The translations under genes and the position numbers were made by a program. A stretch of 42,545 bases of DNA from Gemmatimonadota bacterium (GTDB taxonomy: Bacteria > Latescibacterota > UBA2968 > UBA8231). The stretch covers positions 3,880 to 46,424 of the forward strand of contig PATE01000070.1 of assembly GCA_002712305.1 (NCBI GenBank), read 5' to 3'. The notes beneath the pieces were generated by a model. That model was not told the origin of the DNA. It did no database searches and saw only the letters and a list, made by a program, of their open reading frames with translations. This document shows, one piece after another, positions 41,767 through 42,545 of the stretch (the first letter of the stretch is position 1; each line of letters opens with the position of its first letter).

Positions 41767-42237
41767 ATGCAGGAACGGGACTTCGAGCAATTGGCCGTGT
41801 TCACCGTCGGTGATGCAATCAAAACCGCCAAGGTGAATCGTCGCAGGATTCTTCTTCTGCTGGAGCAGAAGGTTGTGGACACCTCCCTGCCCTCTGCCGG
41901 TCGAGGGAACGCCCGACGCTTCAGCTTTCTGGATCTAGTCCGTGTTCGGATCGCCGCCGATCTGGAGAGAATGGGCCTCGCGCCGCGATTTCTCCGGAAG
42001 ATTTTGGCGAGATTTACGGACCTTGAGCTTGCTCCGACGGAGAAGGACGACGCCCCAGCTCTGGCCCTGATTAGTGAGGCGAAACGAGGATTCACCGTCA
42101 CATTCCATAGCGAGTTAACCCAAACAATGGCCATTCTCGCCGGCGAGGACATTGGGGCTGCGACGATCAGCATTCGTGTACCCGTCCGGGCCATCACCTC
42201 TGAAGTCAGAAAGGGGCTGGGTTTGAGGATCGGATGA
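41767..42237 (+). CDS. MerR-like helix-turn-helix regulator
   Basis: I chose the ATG at 41767: AAAGGAG lies six bases before it, and the first ATG of the longer frame (41707) lies in the promoter. The 156-residue protein begins with a winged-helix segment of MerR type, VFTVGDAIKTAKVNRRRIL followed by LLEQKVVDT and the wing SAGRGNARRFSFLDLVRVRI. A helix AADLERMGLAPRFLRKILAR follows. The C-terminal ~75 residues are an uncharacterised alpha/beta region (SEAKRGFTVTFHSELTQTMA) that might sense a ligand or mediate dimerisation. No metal-binding Cys pattern is present. It lies just downstream of tRNA-Asp in AT-richer DNA and before an excisionase-like gene, so control of a mobile element is plausible. 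Confidence 0.75.
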   Translation: MQERDFEQLAVFTVGDAIKTAKVNRRRILLLLEQKVVDTSLPSAGRGNARRFSFLDLVRVRIAADLERMGLAPRFLRKILARFTDLELAPTEKDDAPALALISEAKRGFTVTFHSELTQTMAILAGEDIGAATISIRVPVRAITSEVRKGLGLRIG

Positions 42238-42341
42238 GCAGCTTCCGCTCTCGTGGATTCTCTTTATTTCGCCTATTTAACCATAAATCTGTTTAGTTTT
42301 CCATATCTATGTTTCGACAACCATAACGGGAGAGCAATGCG

Positions 42342-42491
42342 ATGATCAGCGATGAATTGATGACAGTGGAAGAAGTGGCGAGCTACCTCCGGGTTCCAAA
42401 AAGTTGGGTCTACGAGAGGACCAGATTGGGCACGATACCCGTCCCAGTGCCTGTCCGATTTATAGCTTCAGGGTGGCGAAAAGGCTTATAG
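42342..42491 (+). CDS. short excisionase/AlpA-like HTH protein, probably frameshifted
   Basis: A 49-codon frame starting at ATG 42342, with GGGAGA before it. Residues 7-32 (MTVEEVASYLRVPKSWVYER followed by TRLGTI) are the Xis/AlpA-type helix-turn-helix found in recombination directionality factors and small phage regulators. The usual recognition wing 'IP-h-k-l-G-r-y-v-R-F' is shortened to IPVPVPVRF. The frame then runs IASGWRKGL and stops. In another frame, the following DNA reads RVAKRLIASEEYWTNLVYSP to the window edge, so a frameshift or short insertion has probably cut the gene. It may be a pseudogene or a real 49-residue protein. Confidence 0.5.
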   Translation: MISDELMTVEEVASYLRVPKSWVYERTRLGTIPVPVPVRFIASGWRKGL

Positions 42492-42497
42492 CTTCAG
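42460..42497 (+). repeat. 12-bp direct repeat, 26 bases apart
   Basis: TTATAGCTTCAG occurs at 42460-42471 and again at 42486-42497. The 26-base offset is not a multiple of three. Removing one repeat plus the spacer would join the HTH frame to the longer downstream frame, so the repeat may mark the event that broke the gene. Confidence 0.7.
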
Positions 42498-42545
42498 AAG
42501 AATATTGGACTAACTTGGTATATTCCCCATCCTCTGCGGCCCTTA

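Noticed and set aside
1-42545. CRISPR arrays, rRNA genes, insertion sequences
   Set aside because: I looked for regular spaced repeats, rRNA-like stretches and transposase motifs and found none.

Overview
The window is a high-GC bacterial chromosome segment, tightly packed on both strands. Its gene content points to a Gram-negative, diderm organism of the FCB superphylum outside the classical Bacteroidota, for example Latescibacterota- or Gemmatimonadota-like. It encodes an SprA-type giant outer-membrane protein, the LptF/LptG lipopolysaccharide permeases, an outer-membrane porin, a FliG flagellar rotor protein, and a catabolic run typical of polysaccharide and organic-matter degraders. The phylum placement is inference from gene content.

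Layout. (1) 1-10271, minus strand: one long co-directional run that reads porin, FMN-binding protein, four-helix membrane protein, fused hydantoinase/5-oxoprolinase, secreted conserved protein, sulfatase, alpha/beta hydrolase, and a HpcH/HpaI aldolase cut by the window edge. (2) 10609-13351, plus: feoA, feoB and a small Cys-rich FeoB partner, diverging from the porin. (3) 24647-13348, minus: sprA, a ComEA-like helix-hairpin-helix protein, PilM-like and PilN-like proteins, coaD, obgE and dprA, all in one direction and mostly touching. (4) 25124-27558, plus: lptF and lptG, ending in a strong bidirectional-looking terminator. (5) 29990-27648, minus: a PAS-like signalling protein and a repeat-rich protein, diverging from an isolated fliG. 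(6) selA with a small secreted protein (minus), diverging from a seven-LysM cell-wall amidase (plus). (7) A short hypothetical gene and an SDR/Gfo-Idh-MocA oxidoreductase pair (minus). (8) 38345-41407, plus: a circularly permuted ATP-grasp-like protein, a LarE-type sulfur transferase and peptide deformylase. (9) tRNA-Asp with its promoter and terminator, followed by an AT-richer stretch with a MerR-like regulator and a short, apparently frameshifted excisionase-like HTH gene at the right edge.

How the genes may work together. The Feo cluster faces a porin, a periplasmic flavoprotein and a His-containing membrane protein, which suggests a reductive ferrous-iron uptake unit. The sprA-comEA-pilM-pilN-dprA run mixes Type 9 secretion and DNA-uptake functions with housekeeping genes. 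The ATP-grasp/LarE pair suggests a small sulfur-containing cofactor or metabolite. The right edge looks like the start of an element integrated at tRNA-Asp. Several starts were moved from the longest reading frame to positions supported by family length, overlap with the neighbouring stop, a Shine-Dalgarno sequence or a promoter, and each case is stated in its entry.
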